From: Thermoplasmatales archaeon
Lineage (GTDB): Archaea > Thermoplasmatota > Thermoplasmata > Thermoplasmatales > Thermoplasmataceae
Length of the DNA: 64,000 nucleotides
Assembly (NCBI GenBank): GCA_014874365.1
Contig: JACWAH010000010.1
Coordinates: 62,001-126,000, forward strand
Direction of reading: 5' to 3'
The translations under genes and the position numbers were made by a program. The notes under the pieces were generated by a model. That model did no database searches, was not told the origin of the DNA, and worked only from the letters and a program-made list of their open reading frames with translations. Shown here one piece after another: positions 44,339 to 52,429 of the stretch. Numbering within the stretch: position 1 is the stretch's first letter; the number at the start of each line of letters is the position of its first letter.

Positions 44339-44971
44339 CTATTGTAAAACTTCTTCCCCGTTTCTTTCCAGATAGAATAAAATTGCTTTCTTGGTTCCTC
44401 TTCGGATGGATTCCGAAAGAGACGAGGGTGAAACGCCAACGATTTTTGCCAGTTCGGTCAGGGACATCCTGTCGTCGCACTCGAAGTAGTTCTTTTCAAG
44501 TGCAACTTCTATGAACTTTTTCTCTTTCTCGGTCATCTGTTTGTGGAGCAGTGGATTTTCGCTGACAATTCTGTATTCGATTTCAGAATCCTTCAGGTGG
44601 GATTTCAATAATCTGAGGTCAGCTTTCGTAGGAACTACAATCCTGATCTGCAACATCTTAGTCCCGATGGTTGCGCTCCCAACAATCTCGACAAATGGTA
44701 ATCTGGAGAATAGTGCACAGGCTTTACAGCTACAGCTTTCTGCCCACACTTCTCCCTTCTTTGTGGATCTTGTTTTAATATACTGCGATGAAAGAACTGA
44801 TACTATGTCACATACATTCGCTGCCTTAATCGAATGGAGCGTGCGATCAGGCCTTACCGACAGGCGATCAATTGTACATTCGATTCCAGGGAGTGCGTTA
44901 ACTACCAGGCAATCGTCCCTGACTAATTCCAGAACCACTTCAGTCATAAATTTTGATGCCATCGGGATCAT
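44339..44971 (-). CDS. Bat-type HTH_10 transcriptional regulator with cysteine cluster
   Basis: A protein of about 210 residues. The C-terminal 50 residues form the bacterio-opsin activator-type helix-turn-helix (HTH_10: L-T-E-L-A-K-I-V-G-V-S-P-S-S-L-S-E-S-I-R-R). The N-terminal part is a sensor-like domain containing six Cys, three of them tight together (C80-S-C82-K-A-C85) plus C21, C32 and C54, which could bind a metal, an iron-sulfur cluster or react with sulfur species. The ATG at 44971 is chosen because a CGTTTTAAAC box lies about 25 bases upstream. It is divergent from dsrC with 140 bases between, which makes the dsr genes its likely target. Confidence 0.78.
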   Translation of the reverse strand: MIPMASKFMTEVVLELVRDDCLVVNALPGIECTIDRLSVRPDRTLHSIKAANVCDIVSVLSSQYIKTRSTKKGEVWAESCSCKACALFSRLPFVEIVGSATIGTKMLQIRIVVPTKADLRLLKSHLKDSEIEYRIVSENPLLHKQMTEKEKKFIEVALEKNYFECDDRMSLTELAKIVGVSPSSLSESIRRGTKKAILFYLERNGEEVLQ

Positions 44972-44988
44972 AAAAGAATTGTATGTAC

Positions 44989-44998
44989 GTTTAAAACG
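44989..44998 (-). promoter_or_regulatory. TATA box of the HTH_10 regulator
   Basis: CGTTTTAAAC on the minus strand is centred 22 bases from the ATG at 44971. It lies in the 140-base region shared with the divergent dsr promoter. Confidence 0.45.
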
Positions 44999-45083
44999 AC
45001 ATAACCTAACATCTAAACACAGTTCAATACTCTCAAGGAACAAATTGGCTCACAGGTGAGGTATCCTTCTTATGAGTGGTGTT

Positions 45084-45093
45084 AGTATATATT
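45084..45093 (+). promoter_or_regulatory. TATA box of the dsr operon
   Basis: AGTATATATT is centred 24 bases before the dsrC ATG at 45112, indicating a leaderless message from which the whole dsr cluster could be transcribed. Confidence 0.6.
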
Positions 45094-45111
45094 CTCTGGG
45101 GCGAATTTGCA

Positions 45112-45462
45112 ATGGGCGATGAAGATAATGCTGGATTTGTAATGGTGAAAGATTCTAACGGCAATGACAAGAAAATAGCCGTCGACGAGGACGGTTTTCT
45201 GCTTAATCCTAAAGACTGGTGTCCGGGATTTGTAGACGCAGTAGCCAAACAGGAGGCAGTTGAAACCCTGACTGACGAGCACTGGAAAATCATCAATTAT
45301 CTAAGAGATTACTTTACAAAATTTGACAGCTGTCCTCCGATAAGGATGCTTGTTAAAAATACCGGAACAGAACTGAAGAAGATTTATCAACTATTTCCAA
45401 CAGGGCCGGCCAAGGGAGCCTGCAGACTGGCAGGGGCGCCTAAACCTACAGGATGCGTGTAA
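45112..45462 (+). CDS. dsrC: DsrC, sulfur-carrier partner of dissimilatory sulfite reductase
   Basis: A 116-residue DsrC/TusE-family protein. Its flexible C-terminal arm ends with C104-R-L-A-G-A-P-K-P-T-G-C115-V: two cysteines separated by ten residues, the arrangement that defines true DsrC, which carries sulfite-derived sulfur as a trisulfide between DsrAB and DsrMK. The TusE-type proteins of tRNA thiolation keep only the last Cys. The fold core (D-E-D-G-F-L-x-x-P-x-D-W and E-H-W-K-I-I-N-Y-L-R-D-Y-F) is intact. The start is set by the TATA box. First gene of the cluster. Confidence 0.93.
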   Translation: MGDEDNAGFVMVKDSNGNDKKIAVDEDGFLLNPKDWCPGFVDAVAKQEAVETLTDEHWKIINYLRDYFTKFDSCPPIRMLVKNTGTELKKIYQLFPTGPAKGACRLAGAPKPTGCV

Positions 45463-45464
45463 TC

Positions 45465-45764
45465 ATGATATATCTTACCTGCCCTGTCTGCGGATATGCA
45501 ATTGACATAATGCGAGACGAGGAAATAAATAATCCAGTAAAAGCGAAACGCCTGAAATACCTTACCACGAGAGATCAGGTATGCCCGAATTGCGTCAACA
45601 CAATCGGGAAATGCGAGAGGATTGAGGCTAAAGAAAATGAAATTCCGGTAATGAGGGTGGAAGTACACGAGGCGGAGAAAGACAAGTTCGTGGATTTCTG
45701 CAGAAAGAGCGGATACGCAGTCGGGACCGCTTATGCCCTAAATCACTTTAGAGAGGTGAAATAG
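45465..45764 (+). CDS. Small cysteine-rich protein of the dsr cluster, function unknown
   Basis: A 99-residue protein with two C-x-x-C pairs (C6-P-V-C9 and C40-P-N-C43) and further Cys50 and Cys79. The first two pairs resemble a zinc ribbon or rubredoxin-like metal site; a small alpha/beta segment follows (V-E-V-H-E-A-E-K-D-K-F). I recognise no named family and it does not look like DsrD (a winged-helix protein). It starts two bases after dsrC (an upstream in-frame ATG at 45453 is also possible) and its TAG stop shares one base with the dsrA GTG, so it is built into the operon. Confidence 0.72.
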   Translation: MIYLTCPVCGYAIDIMRDEEINNPVKAKRLKYLTTRDQVCPNCVNTIGKCERIEAKENEIPVMRVEVHEAEKDKFVDFCRKSGYAVGTAYALNHFREVK

Positions 45765-46942
45765 TGACGGAAGTACCTGAAGAGGTAAAAAAAGGAAGAG
45801 AGATTGTAAAGGAGATTGAAAGAGGAAGCTGGCCGAATTTCTTGAAGGAAGCTGAGAAGACCAGATATCCAGTTGATCTGTACGGGGCCTCGCTTTATCT
45901 TAAGAGGGACTTGTTCACAACTGGTGGATACGTGTCTGTCCCAGGTGCACCAACCGGTATCTTAATGAGAGTTACAAGCAGGCCCGATATTGGAGAAAGT
46001 ACCAATGTCGTAAGGGTCCTGCTGCCCTCGGGAAATTTCATAACTTCTGACATGATGGACAAGTTTTGTGATTTTGCCGATAAGTTCGGTGTAGGAATGG
46101 TGCATGCTCTAAGCACAGGCCAAAATGTCGAGATACCAGGAATTCCCAAGGACAGGATACGCGAGTTCGTAACCGAATTCAGGGATGCTGGACTCGAGAT
46201 CGGTTCGACCGGTGATGCATTCAGGAACACCACCACCTGTGTTGGCGCTACGCTATGCGAATACGCAAACATGGACACAATGGGAATGAGGGACGAATTT
46301 TACGACAAGTTCAACGACTACGCCAAGTATCCAACTTTCCCGCATAAAATGAAGCTGAAAATATCAGGTTGCCCGCTTGACTGTGCAAGAACCACCCAGA
46401 AAGCTGACATTGGAGTAGTAGGTTCATGGGTAGGGGCACCAATTGTGGATAACAAAATGATATCCTCCATGCCAAAAGAGAAAGTGGATGCAATAGTAAA
46501 CTCCTGCCCGACATTGGCCATATCAAGGGAAAATGGTGGAATCTCCATAAAGGGAGAAGACTGCATACAGTGTATGAAATGCCTCAGGAATGGGGAAGGA
46601 GCAATAAAACCTGGGGACAAGAAGACTTTCCTAATCTACGTGGGAGGAAAGTTGAGAGGAAAGAAGGGGCCGCTCACTTCAAAGCTTCTAATGAGGGTGG
46701 ATACCAAGGAAGAGGTAATGGAGAAACTGGAGAAAATAGTGGAAGCTTTCACGGACCACGCTGCAAGGAAGGAAAGACTCGGGGACCTGATTTTCAGGAT
46801 CGGAATGAAAGGATTGCTTGAACTTCTGGAAATGAAGCTACAGGCATTGAACGTCAAGGATCTGAGAACCAACGTATTCTATCCAGTAAGCGAGGAAGAA
46901 AGGCAGGAAATTGCGAACGACCTTGCAGGGAGGGGAAAGTAA
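45764..46942 (+). CDS. dsrA: Dissimilatory sulfite reductase alpha subunit
   Basis: A 392-residue subunit of the siroheme enzyme that reduces sulfite, delivering sulfur to DsrC. The siroheme/[4Fe-4S] ligand motif is complete: C159-x5-C165 (T-T-C-V-G-A-T-L-C) and C203-x3-C207 (S-G-C-P-L-D-C). The inserted ferredoxin domain has C248 and the C267-I-Q-C270-M-K-C273 cluster, in the DsrA order. The N-terminal half has the P-G-A-P-T-G-I...R-V-T-S-R-P pattern of sulfite/nitrite reductases. The start is GTG with GAGGTGA six bases upstream. It overlaps dsrB by one base. Slightly shorter than the bacterial subunits (about 420-440). Confidence 0.93.
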   Translation: MTEVPEEVKKGREIVKEIERGSWPNFLKEAEKTRYPVDLYGASLYLKRDLFTTGGYVSVPGAPTGILMRVTSRPDIGESTNVVRVLLPSGNFITSDMMDKFCDFADKFGVGMVHALSTGQNVEIPGIPKDRIREFVTEFRDAGLEIGSTGDAFRNTTTCVGATLCEYANMDTMGMRDEFYDKFNDYAKYPTFPHKMKLKISGCPLDCARTTQKADIGVVGSWVGAPIVDNKMISSMPKEKVDAIVNSCPTLAISRENGGISIKGEDCIQCMKCLRNGEGAIKPGDKKTFLIYVGGKLRGKKGPLTSKLLMRVDTKEEVMEKLEKIVEAFTDHAARKERLGDLIFRIGMKGLLELLEMKLQALNVKDLRTNVFYPVSEEERQEIANDLAGRGK

Positions 46943-48012
46943 TGACAGAACGACCCGAGGGACCACCAAGACCATACCTTAACTTTGTACCCGACTACGT
47001 GAAAGACTCCATAGGAAAATGGGTCACCCACAAGATGCAGGAAGGGGGAATAATTGAACACATTGACTCAAGAGGGAAGAAAGTATACACTGTCAAGGCA
47101 GCTTCTACCCCCAATGGCAGGTACAGTACAATTACAATGAGACAGATCACTGCTCTTGCCAGGAAATACGCTGGAGCCACAATGAGGTTTACCCAGGGAC
47201 TCAACATGGAGTTCATTGTTGGAAGCCTCGAAAAGGCAAAGGCATTGAAGCAGGAACTCAAAGAACTTGGATTTCCGGTCGGGGGATGGAAAGAACACCT
47301 CTGGAGTCTTACAAGCTGTGCAGGCTACTTCCACTGTGCGCTTGCCGCAACTGATGCACCTTCCGTAATCCAGAACATTGCGAACAGCCTTTCCAGGTAT
47401 TTCGACGAAGAGGAACTGCCCGCAAAACTAACCATTGCTGGATCCGGATGTCCTAGCTCTTGCGGAGGCAGCTTCCTGACGGACATTTCAATTAATGGGA
47501 TTCACACGGAGATACCGGTAATTACGGAAAACGTGAAAAACTGCGATCTTCAGGGTACGGCCTTTACCTGCCCGGTTGGCGCTATACAACTTAAGACCCT
47601 GCCGGATGGCGGGAAAACAATTGAGATCAGGGAAAGTCTTTGCATAGGTTGCGGGCTTTGTGTCGGGGCCTGCGGGGGAATTATCTTCCAGACTCCGGAA
47701 AAAACGGATGGACACGCGATTTCCATTGGCGGAAAGGCATCGGCTTCAAGATACGGCACCACGCTGGGAAGAATAGTAGTACCATTCATACCCAACGAGC
47801 CTCCCCACTACGAGAAGACAATAAGAGTAGTGGAAACAATTGTTGAAACCTGGAAAAAGGATGCAAAGAAAGGAGAAAGAATTGCAGACTGGGTTGACAG
47901 GATTGGCTGGGAGAAATTCTTTGAAAAGAGCGGCCTTCCATTCTATCCGCAGAGCATGGATTACCTTGATATCAGGGGTATAACAACCCTTAGAGACGGG
48001 AGCGGAAGATAG
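46942..48012 (+). CDS. dsrB: Dissimilatory sulfite reductase beta subunit
   Basis: The 356-residue beta subunit, which in known DsrAB carries the catalytic siroheme. The ligand motifs are C126-x5-C132 (T-S-C-A-G-Y-F-H-C) and C170-x3-C174 (S-G-C-P-S-S-C). The ferredoxin domain has C210 and C234-I-G-C237-G-L-C240-V-G-A-C244. The glycine/arginine substrate segment R-F-T-Q-G-L-N is present at about residues 82-88. Start ATG overlaps the dsrA stop. With dsrA it forms the alpha2beta2 reductase. Confidence 0.93.
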   Translation: MTERPEGPPRPYLNFVPDYVKDSIGKWVTHKMQEGGIIEHIDSRGKKVYTVKAASTPNGRYSTITMRQITALARKYAGATMRFTQGLNMEFIVGSLEKAKALKQELKELGFPVGGWKEHLWSLTSCAGYFHCALAATDAPSVIQNIANSLSRYFDEEELPAKLTIAGSGCPSSCGGSFLTDISINGIHTEIPVITENVKNCDLQGTAFTCPVGAIQLKTLPDGGKTIEIRESLCIGCGLCVGACGGIIFQTPEKTDGHAISIGGKASASRYGTTLGRIVVPFIPNEPPHYEKTIRVVETIVETWKKDAKKGERIADWVDRIGWEKFFEKSGLPFYPQSMDYLDIRGITTLRDGSGR

Positions 48013-48024
48013 GGAATACGGAAG

Positions 48025-48780
48025 GTGTTGCATTTGGACGCCCTGTCTATTTTAATTATTTCCTACGCCTATTTCGCGGTCATATTGCTGGTCACAGGCA
48101 GTATCTTCATGGTTGCCAGGTCCATATTCAAGAGCAAGGGCCCTAACGGCACTTACCTGGGATATCCTTATCTTTTTACCTATCCTGGCCAGGATACCCG
48201 CCTAAAAGCTTTCAGGAATATACTTGGAAGGATGTTCCTGTTTACCAGCGCAAAGGATGACCCTTTTTTGCGATATATCGGACTCGTATTCCACTGGAGT
48301 CTCTGGATCATAATCGCTGCACATGCCGATATTGTCCTGTACCCGTATTTTACTGCAGCCGGAATCTCCGAGAGCACACTTGAAGCGATCGGGGCTTATC
48401 TGGGCACATTCTTTGCAATACTTCTGGTAGGTTCCGGCCTGATCCTCTTTGGAAGGAGGGCTATGGACCCTTACATGAGAAAGATAAGTTATGCATCTGA
48501 CTATTTTGCAATCCTTCTCATAATTGCCATCGGCATCTCCGGAATCCTTATGCGCTTCTGGCTTCCAGCCAATTTCGCATACGCGCAGGTGAGCCCGTTT
48601 ATACTTTCACTTGCATCATTTGCCCCAATTAGTGCACCGGCTGCAGGGATCTTTGTCACTCACTTCATGCTAACACTCACTTTGTTTGTCTATTTCCCGC
48701 TCAGCAAACTGTTGCACCCTTTTGCTTTCTTGACCAATCCAACGCTCTATTCGATTTATCATCCTGGTGTTATAAAATGA
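48025..48780 (+). CDS. dsrM: DsrM-like membrane cytochrome b subunit
   Basis: A 251-residue integral membrane protein with five or six hydrophobic helices, matching the NarI/DsrM cytochrome b family. Candidate heme-ligand histidines are in F-H-W-S-L-W and A-A-H-A-D (helix region about residues 88-102) and in T-H-F-M-L...K-L-L-H-P-F-A near the C terminus, enough for two b hemes. It would take electrons from the quinol pool and pass them to DsrK, whose gene overlaps it by four bases. The GTG at 48025 follows GGGAA; a TTG at 48034 is an alternative. Confidence 0.88.
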   Translation: MLHLDALSILIISYAYFAVILLVTGSIFMVARSIFKSKGPNGTYLGYPYLFTYPGQDTRLKAFRNILGRMFLFTSAKDDPFLRYIGLVFHWSLWIIIAAHADIVLYPYFTAAGISESTLEAIGAYLGTFFAILLVGSGLILFGRRAMDPYMRKISYASDYFAILLIIAIGISGILMRFWLPANFAYAQVSPFILSLASFAPISAPAAGIFVTHFMLTLTLFVYFPLSKLLHPFAFLTNPTLYSIYHPGVIK

Positions 48781-50162
48781 AACCTAAGATCAGAGAAATA
48801 CTCCTTAAGAGTCCCAGCGGAAAGGCTGAGGAATGGCTTGCAAAACAAAAGAACATTGAATGGGCTAATGGTTTAAACCCAAGGCCAGCTAAAGATTCGC
48901 TTGTCGCTGAAATCGGTGAAACCAAGAATGAGAGTCCTGAACTGTTCGTCGAAAAGTTCAAGGGATTACGGCAAAGTAAAGCGTTCGTTGACTTCATGGA
49001 CAGTTGCACGCGATGCGGGATATGCATTGACAAATGCCACTTCTTTATTTCAACAGGCGATGTAAACAACAGTCCAGTTGGTAGGGCAAACCTTGTGAGG
49101 AAATTGTACAAGAAAGGGAACAGGCTTAAACCAAGTTCTGTAGACCTGAAAAAAATATTCTCCTACTACAACCAGTGTACTGAATGCAGGAGGTGTTCTG
49201 TTTTCTGTCCACAGGGAATCGACCAGGCTGAGATTACAAGGAATGTTCGTGAAGTCCTGACTGAAATGGGAATGATTCCGGAATACGTTGCTGCAACGCT
49301 TTCACAGGTTTACAAAACCGGAAACAACATGGGGCTGAATCCCAAGGCGATTGCTTCTGCTGTGGAGTTTGTAAGGGATGAAATGACGGAAGAAACGGGG
49401 AAGGAGATCGACATTCCTCTTGACAGGCCCAAGGCGGATTTCCTTTTCATACCCTCCTCGGCAGATATTATGGTCAACAACGACACGCTCAAAGGATACG
49501 CCAAAGTAATGTATGCGCTGAAGAAAGACTGGACAATATCATCAGCAACTTCCGAAGCGGCAAACTTCGGGACATTTGCAAACGAAAGAATCCTCATGGA
49601 ATTCGGCGATAAAGTGGTAGACGAGGCCGAAAAGAAAGGGGTGAAGGAAGTTGTCTGGGGAGAATGCGGACATGGCTGGAGAACGGCTAACAACTATGTC
49701 AGGTACAGGCTTGCGGAAAAAGGAATTTCTCTTCAACATGTCCATCAGGTAACTTCAAAGGCTATTGAAAGGGGCCAGATCACAGTTGACAAGAACAAGA
49801 ATGACGATCTATTCAACTATCATGATCCATGCAACCTGGCAAGAGGAGGCAATCTGGTAAACGAGCCCAGAAAAATACTCTCAGCAGTGGTAAGGGAAAC
49901 GGTCGAAGCTGAATTCACCAAAGACAAGACTTTCTGCTGCGGTGCAGGAGGAGGTCTCCTCGCTGATGAAAAGGACTGGAATGAATCCAGGGCATGGGCT
50001 GGCTGGCCAGCAGTTTACTATTCATGGAAAACAGGAGCACACACAATGGTGTCTCCCTGTGCAATAGACAAAGCACAGTTTCCCTACGTTATAGGATACC
50101 ACAAGGTTGACATGCAGATGAAAGGGCTGATGGATCTTGTGGGATTTGCAATAGAGGTGTAA
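48777..50162 (+). CDS. dsrK: DsrK-like iron-sulfur subunit (HdrD family)
   Basis: A 461-residue protein related to the catalytic subunit of heterodisulfide reductase. Two [4Fe-4S] ferredoxin motifs are present: C77-T-R-C-G-I-C-I-D-K-C87 and C134-T-E-C-R-R-C-S-V-F-C144. Two CCG-type domains follow, with W-G-E-C-G-H-G-W (about residue 300), H-D-P-C-N-L-A-R-G (about 360) and F-C-C-G-A-G-G-G (about 393), which bind the unusual noncubane cluster in HdrB/HdrD. It should reduce the DsrC trisulfide using electrons from DsrM. Operon position, directly downstream of dsrM, supports this. Confidence 0.9.
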   Translation: MKPKIREILLKSPSGKAEEWLAKQKNIEWANGLNPRPAKDSLVAEIGETKNESPELFVEKFKGLRQSKAFVDFMDSCTRCGICIDKCHFFISTGDVNNSPVGRANLVRKLYKKGNRLKPSSVDLKKIFSYYNQCTECRRCSVFCPQGIDQAEITRNVREVLTEMGMIPEYVAATLSQVYKTGNNMGLNPKAIASAVEFVRDEMTEETGKEIDIPLDRPKADFLFIPSSADIMVNNDTLKGYAKVMYALKKDWTISSATSEAANFGTFANERILMEFGDKVVDEAEKKGVKEVVWGECGHGWRTANNYVRYRLAEKGISLQHVHQVTSKAIERGQITVDKNKNDDLFNYHDPCNLARGGNLVNEPRKILSAVVRETVEAEFTKDKTFCCGAGGGLLADEKDWNESRAWAGWPAVYYSWKTGAHTMVSPCAIDKAQFPYVIGYHKVDMQMKGLMDLVGFAIEV

Positions 50163-50164
50163 AA

Positions 50165-50542
50165 GTGAAAGTTGGAATGATATTGGGAACAAATGAACTC
50201 TCGAGTATTATGTTTGCGTCAATAGAGGCAGGAATGAGAACGTCCATGGACGATTCTGTAATCATGTTCGTTACCATGGATGGAGTCAGGGCTTTTCTGA
50301 AGAATTCAGAAATCAGCCAGACTACAAAGACTTCAGCAATGATAGCAAAGCATGACCCTGATTTCAGGAAGTATCTCAGGGAAGGAAAAGAAAGCGGGTT
50401 GCTCAAGATTTATGTGTGCTATTACGCGGCCGAAATCTACGATGTGAACAAGAAGGACCTTGACGAACTTGTGGATGACATCTGGGGCATTACAAAGTTT
50501 TCAATAGAAACTGAAGACGCCCAGATCATTCCAATATGGTAG
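50165..50542 (+). CDS. dsrE: DsrE-family sulfurtransferase-like protein
   Basis: A 125-residue protein of the DsrE/F-like fold. A conserved-type cysteine, C85, lies in K-I-Y-V-C-Y-Y-A-A-E, the position where DsrE carries persulfide. The start (K-V-G-M-I-L-G-T-N-E-L) and overall pattern fit the family, and it comes two bases after dsrK. In sulfur oxidisers DsrE works as a DsrEFH hexamer; here only one member is found, so a role as a lone persulfide carrier is likely but unproven. GTG start. Confidence 0.8.
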   Translation: MKVGMILGTNELSSIMFASIEAGMRTSMDDSVIMFVTMDGVRAFLKNSEISQTTKTSAMIAKHDPDFRKYLREGKESGLLKIYVCYYAAEIYDVNKKDLDELVDDIWGITKFSIETEDAQIIPIW

Positions 50543-50557
50543 TGACAGGTGAGCTAG

Positions 50558-51322
50558 ATGAGCGGAATCGTATATTTTGTTGGTTCTGGGCCAGGAGACC
50601 CAGGTTATCTTACAATTAAAGCATTGAAACTGCTAAGATCTTCGGATCTGGTAATTTATGACAGTCTTGTGACAAGGGAGATAATTAGGAAAATACCTAA
50701 CAGCGTCCACAGGGTTGCCGTCAGGATGAGTCCTCATTCGAAAGGAATGAAAATGAAAGAGTTGACTGAACTGATGGTGAGGCATGCACTTGGGGGCAAG
50801 ATCATTGTAAGGTTGAAGAGTGGAGACCCGCTCCTGTTCGGAAGAACCTGGGAAGAGATTGAACCTTTAGAAGAGGCAGGAATAAAATATGAAATAGTTC
50901 CAGGAGTATCTTCTGCATTTGCATCGGCGGCACTATCAAAGACCCCGTTGACAGATCGCAGGTTTTCTTCATCAGTTGCCATTGTCACCGGCCATGAAGC
51001 AAACAATAAGCTTTCTACAAGCGTGAACTGGGGTCTTCTGGCACATTCTGTTGATACCCTTATAATCCTGATGGGTGCTTCGACTATTGCTGATTACAGT
51101 GAGAAACTAATCGAGGCTGGAGTAGATGGGTCTGCTACAGTTACCCTTATTTTCAATGCTTCACGCGAAGACCAGAAAATGATCAGGACTACGCTGGCAA
51201 GAGTCTCCGGCGGGCTGGCAATGAACTTCGGAGATCTCTGCACGGTGATCATAAATCTGCGCAGTGAATCAACCAACGATCATGAAAAGGTCCTGGACTT
51301 GATGCCGCAACAGGCCGCCTGA
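50558..51322 (+). CDS. cobA: Uroporphyrinogen-III C-methyltransferase
   Basis: A 254-residue S-adenosylmethionine-dependent enzyme that adds two methyl groups to uroporphyrinogen III to give precorrin-2, the first committed step to siroheme. The family motifs are intact: V-G-S-G-P-G-D-P-G-Y-L-T at the N terminus and V-R-L-K-S-G-D-P-L-L-F-G at about residues 87-98. ATG start with a GGTGAG site. Placed directly downstream of dsr genes, it supplies the siroheme they need. Confidence 0.93.
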   Translation: MSGIVYFVGSGPGDPGYLTIKALKLLRSSDLVIYDSLVTREIIRKIPNSVHRVAVRMSPHSKGMKMKELTELMVRHALGGKIIVRLKSGDPLLFGRTWEEIEPLEEAGIKYEIVPGVSSAFASAALSKTPLTDRRFSSSVAIVTGHEANNKLSTSVNWGLLAHSVDTLIILMGASTIADYSEKLIEAGVDGSATVTLIFNASREDQKMIRTTLARVSGGLAMNFGDLCTVIINLRSESTNDHEKVLDLMPQQAA

Positions 51323-51397
51323 AAATATATATCTCGGGTAGGGAAGTATGTCCCAAAGCATTGAAAGGAAAGCAGGCATTAGGATCAGGAGGATATT

Positions 51398-52021
51398 ATG
51401 GACTTTGTCCCGGTTATGCTGAACGTCTCTGACAGGAAAATAATAGTTATTGGCGGAGGAGAAGCAGCATACAAGAAAGTAAGGAACCTGGCTGAGCACT
51501 GCAGCAACATTACTATTATCGCTTCTGAATTTCAGGAAAGCTTTTCCGATTTTAACGCGGAGAAGGTGAAGATGCATATCACCAATGTAAACCAACTTGA
51601 AAGCTACCTGAAAGGTGATGTAATCGTCATAATAGCGACCGACGACCAGACGTTAAACACAGATTTGTCAGTTATGTGCAACAAACTTGGAATAATGTAC
51701 AACAGGATAGACGATAACACCAGCCCATTCATTTTTCCCGCCTCATTCGAATTGGACGGCATCATAGTATCAGTCTCAACCCTTGGAAAATCCCCTTCTT
51801 TTGCGAGGTATCTCAAGGAAAGATTGAAAGACAATGTAAGGGTATACTCTGGCGCACTGCCCGTTCTCCAAAGACTACGGAAAGAGACAAGGATACAGGA
51901 TTTCCACAAGCGCTCTAAATACTTCTGGGATTTGCTGCAGAACGACGATTTCTGGGAAAGGATCAATTCCGGTAAGTTCGACGACGCTTTTGATTTGGGG
52001 CTAAGGTTATCTAAGGAATAA
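51398..52021 (+). CDS. sirC: Precorrin-2 dehydrogenase / sirohydrochlorin ferrochelatase-type protein
   Basis: A 207-residue protein of the Met8p/CysG N-terminal type. It has an NAD-binding Rossmann motif (V-I-G-G-G-E-A-A-Y-K-K) and the family's S-T-L-G-K-S-P-S-F-A-R and L-K-E-R-L segment. It oxidises precorrin-2 to sirohydrochlorin; Fe insertion may be done by the same protein, as in Met8p, or by another. ATG with AGGAGG eight bases upstream. Last gene of the sulfite reductase cluster. Confidence 0.88.
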   Translation: MDFVPVMLNVSDRKIIVIGGGEAAYKKVRNLAEHCSNITIIASEFQESFSDFNAEKVKMHITNVNQLESYLKGDVIVIIATDDQTLNTDLSVMCNKLGIMYNRIDDNTSPFIFPASFELDGIIVSVSTLGKSPSFARYLKERLKDNVRVYSGALPVLQRLRKETRIQDFHKRSKYFWDLLQNDDFWERINSGKFDDAFDLGLRLSKE

Positions 52022-52380
52022 ATGATCAGTTTTCCCCGGGTCACTGGTGGAACAAGAGTTCCAAAATGATGCCCTGATCCAGCAAGTATGCACGAATTCC
52101 TTAAAGGGAAATACAAACTATCTTGAAAACCTGAATGTGAGCATAATTTCGTCTACCTTAAAGAGAAAAAAACTCAATCTAAAAACTACCAAAAAAGAAA
52201 TATGATTTATCGGACTTTTGCGCGTGTCCTAAGGATTGGGTAACAGGGAACTCCAGTTTTCTGGGGGTAGTGGAAGTTACGGTTTTTATGAAGATCATAT
52301 TTTCAGTGCGATCAATGGGAAATCCCGGAAAAACCAACTTCCCTACGGTCCATCATCTTTATTTACTCATACGAAAGTGA
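52022..52380. other. Intergenic stretch between convergent genes
   Basis: About 360 bases between the end of sirC and the SatP-type gene. No gene recognised; the sequence is A-rich and includes runs such as AAAAAAACTC. Confidence 0.35.
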
Positions 52381-52429
52381 AAAGAGCCAGAAATAAAAAA
52401 AAAGAGAAAAAGAAAGAAAATAAAAAATT
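52381..52429 (-). terminator. T-rich terminator of the SatP-type transporter gene
   Basis: Immediately beyond the stop codon the minus strand reads through a long pyrimidine/T-rich tract with runs of T of up to nine bases, fitting an archaeal T-tract terminator. Confidence 0.5.
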
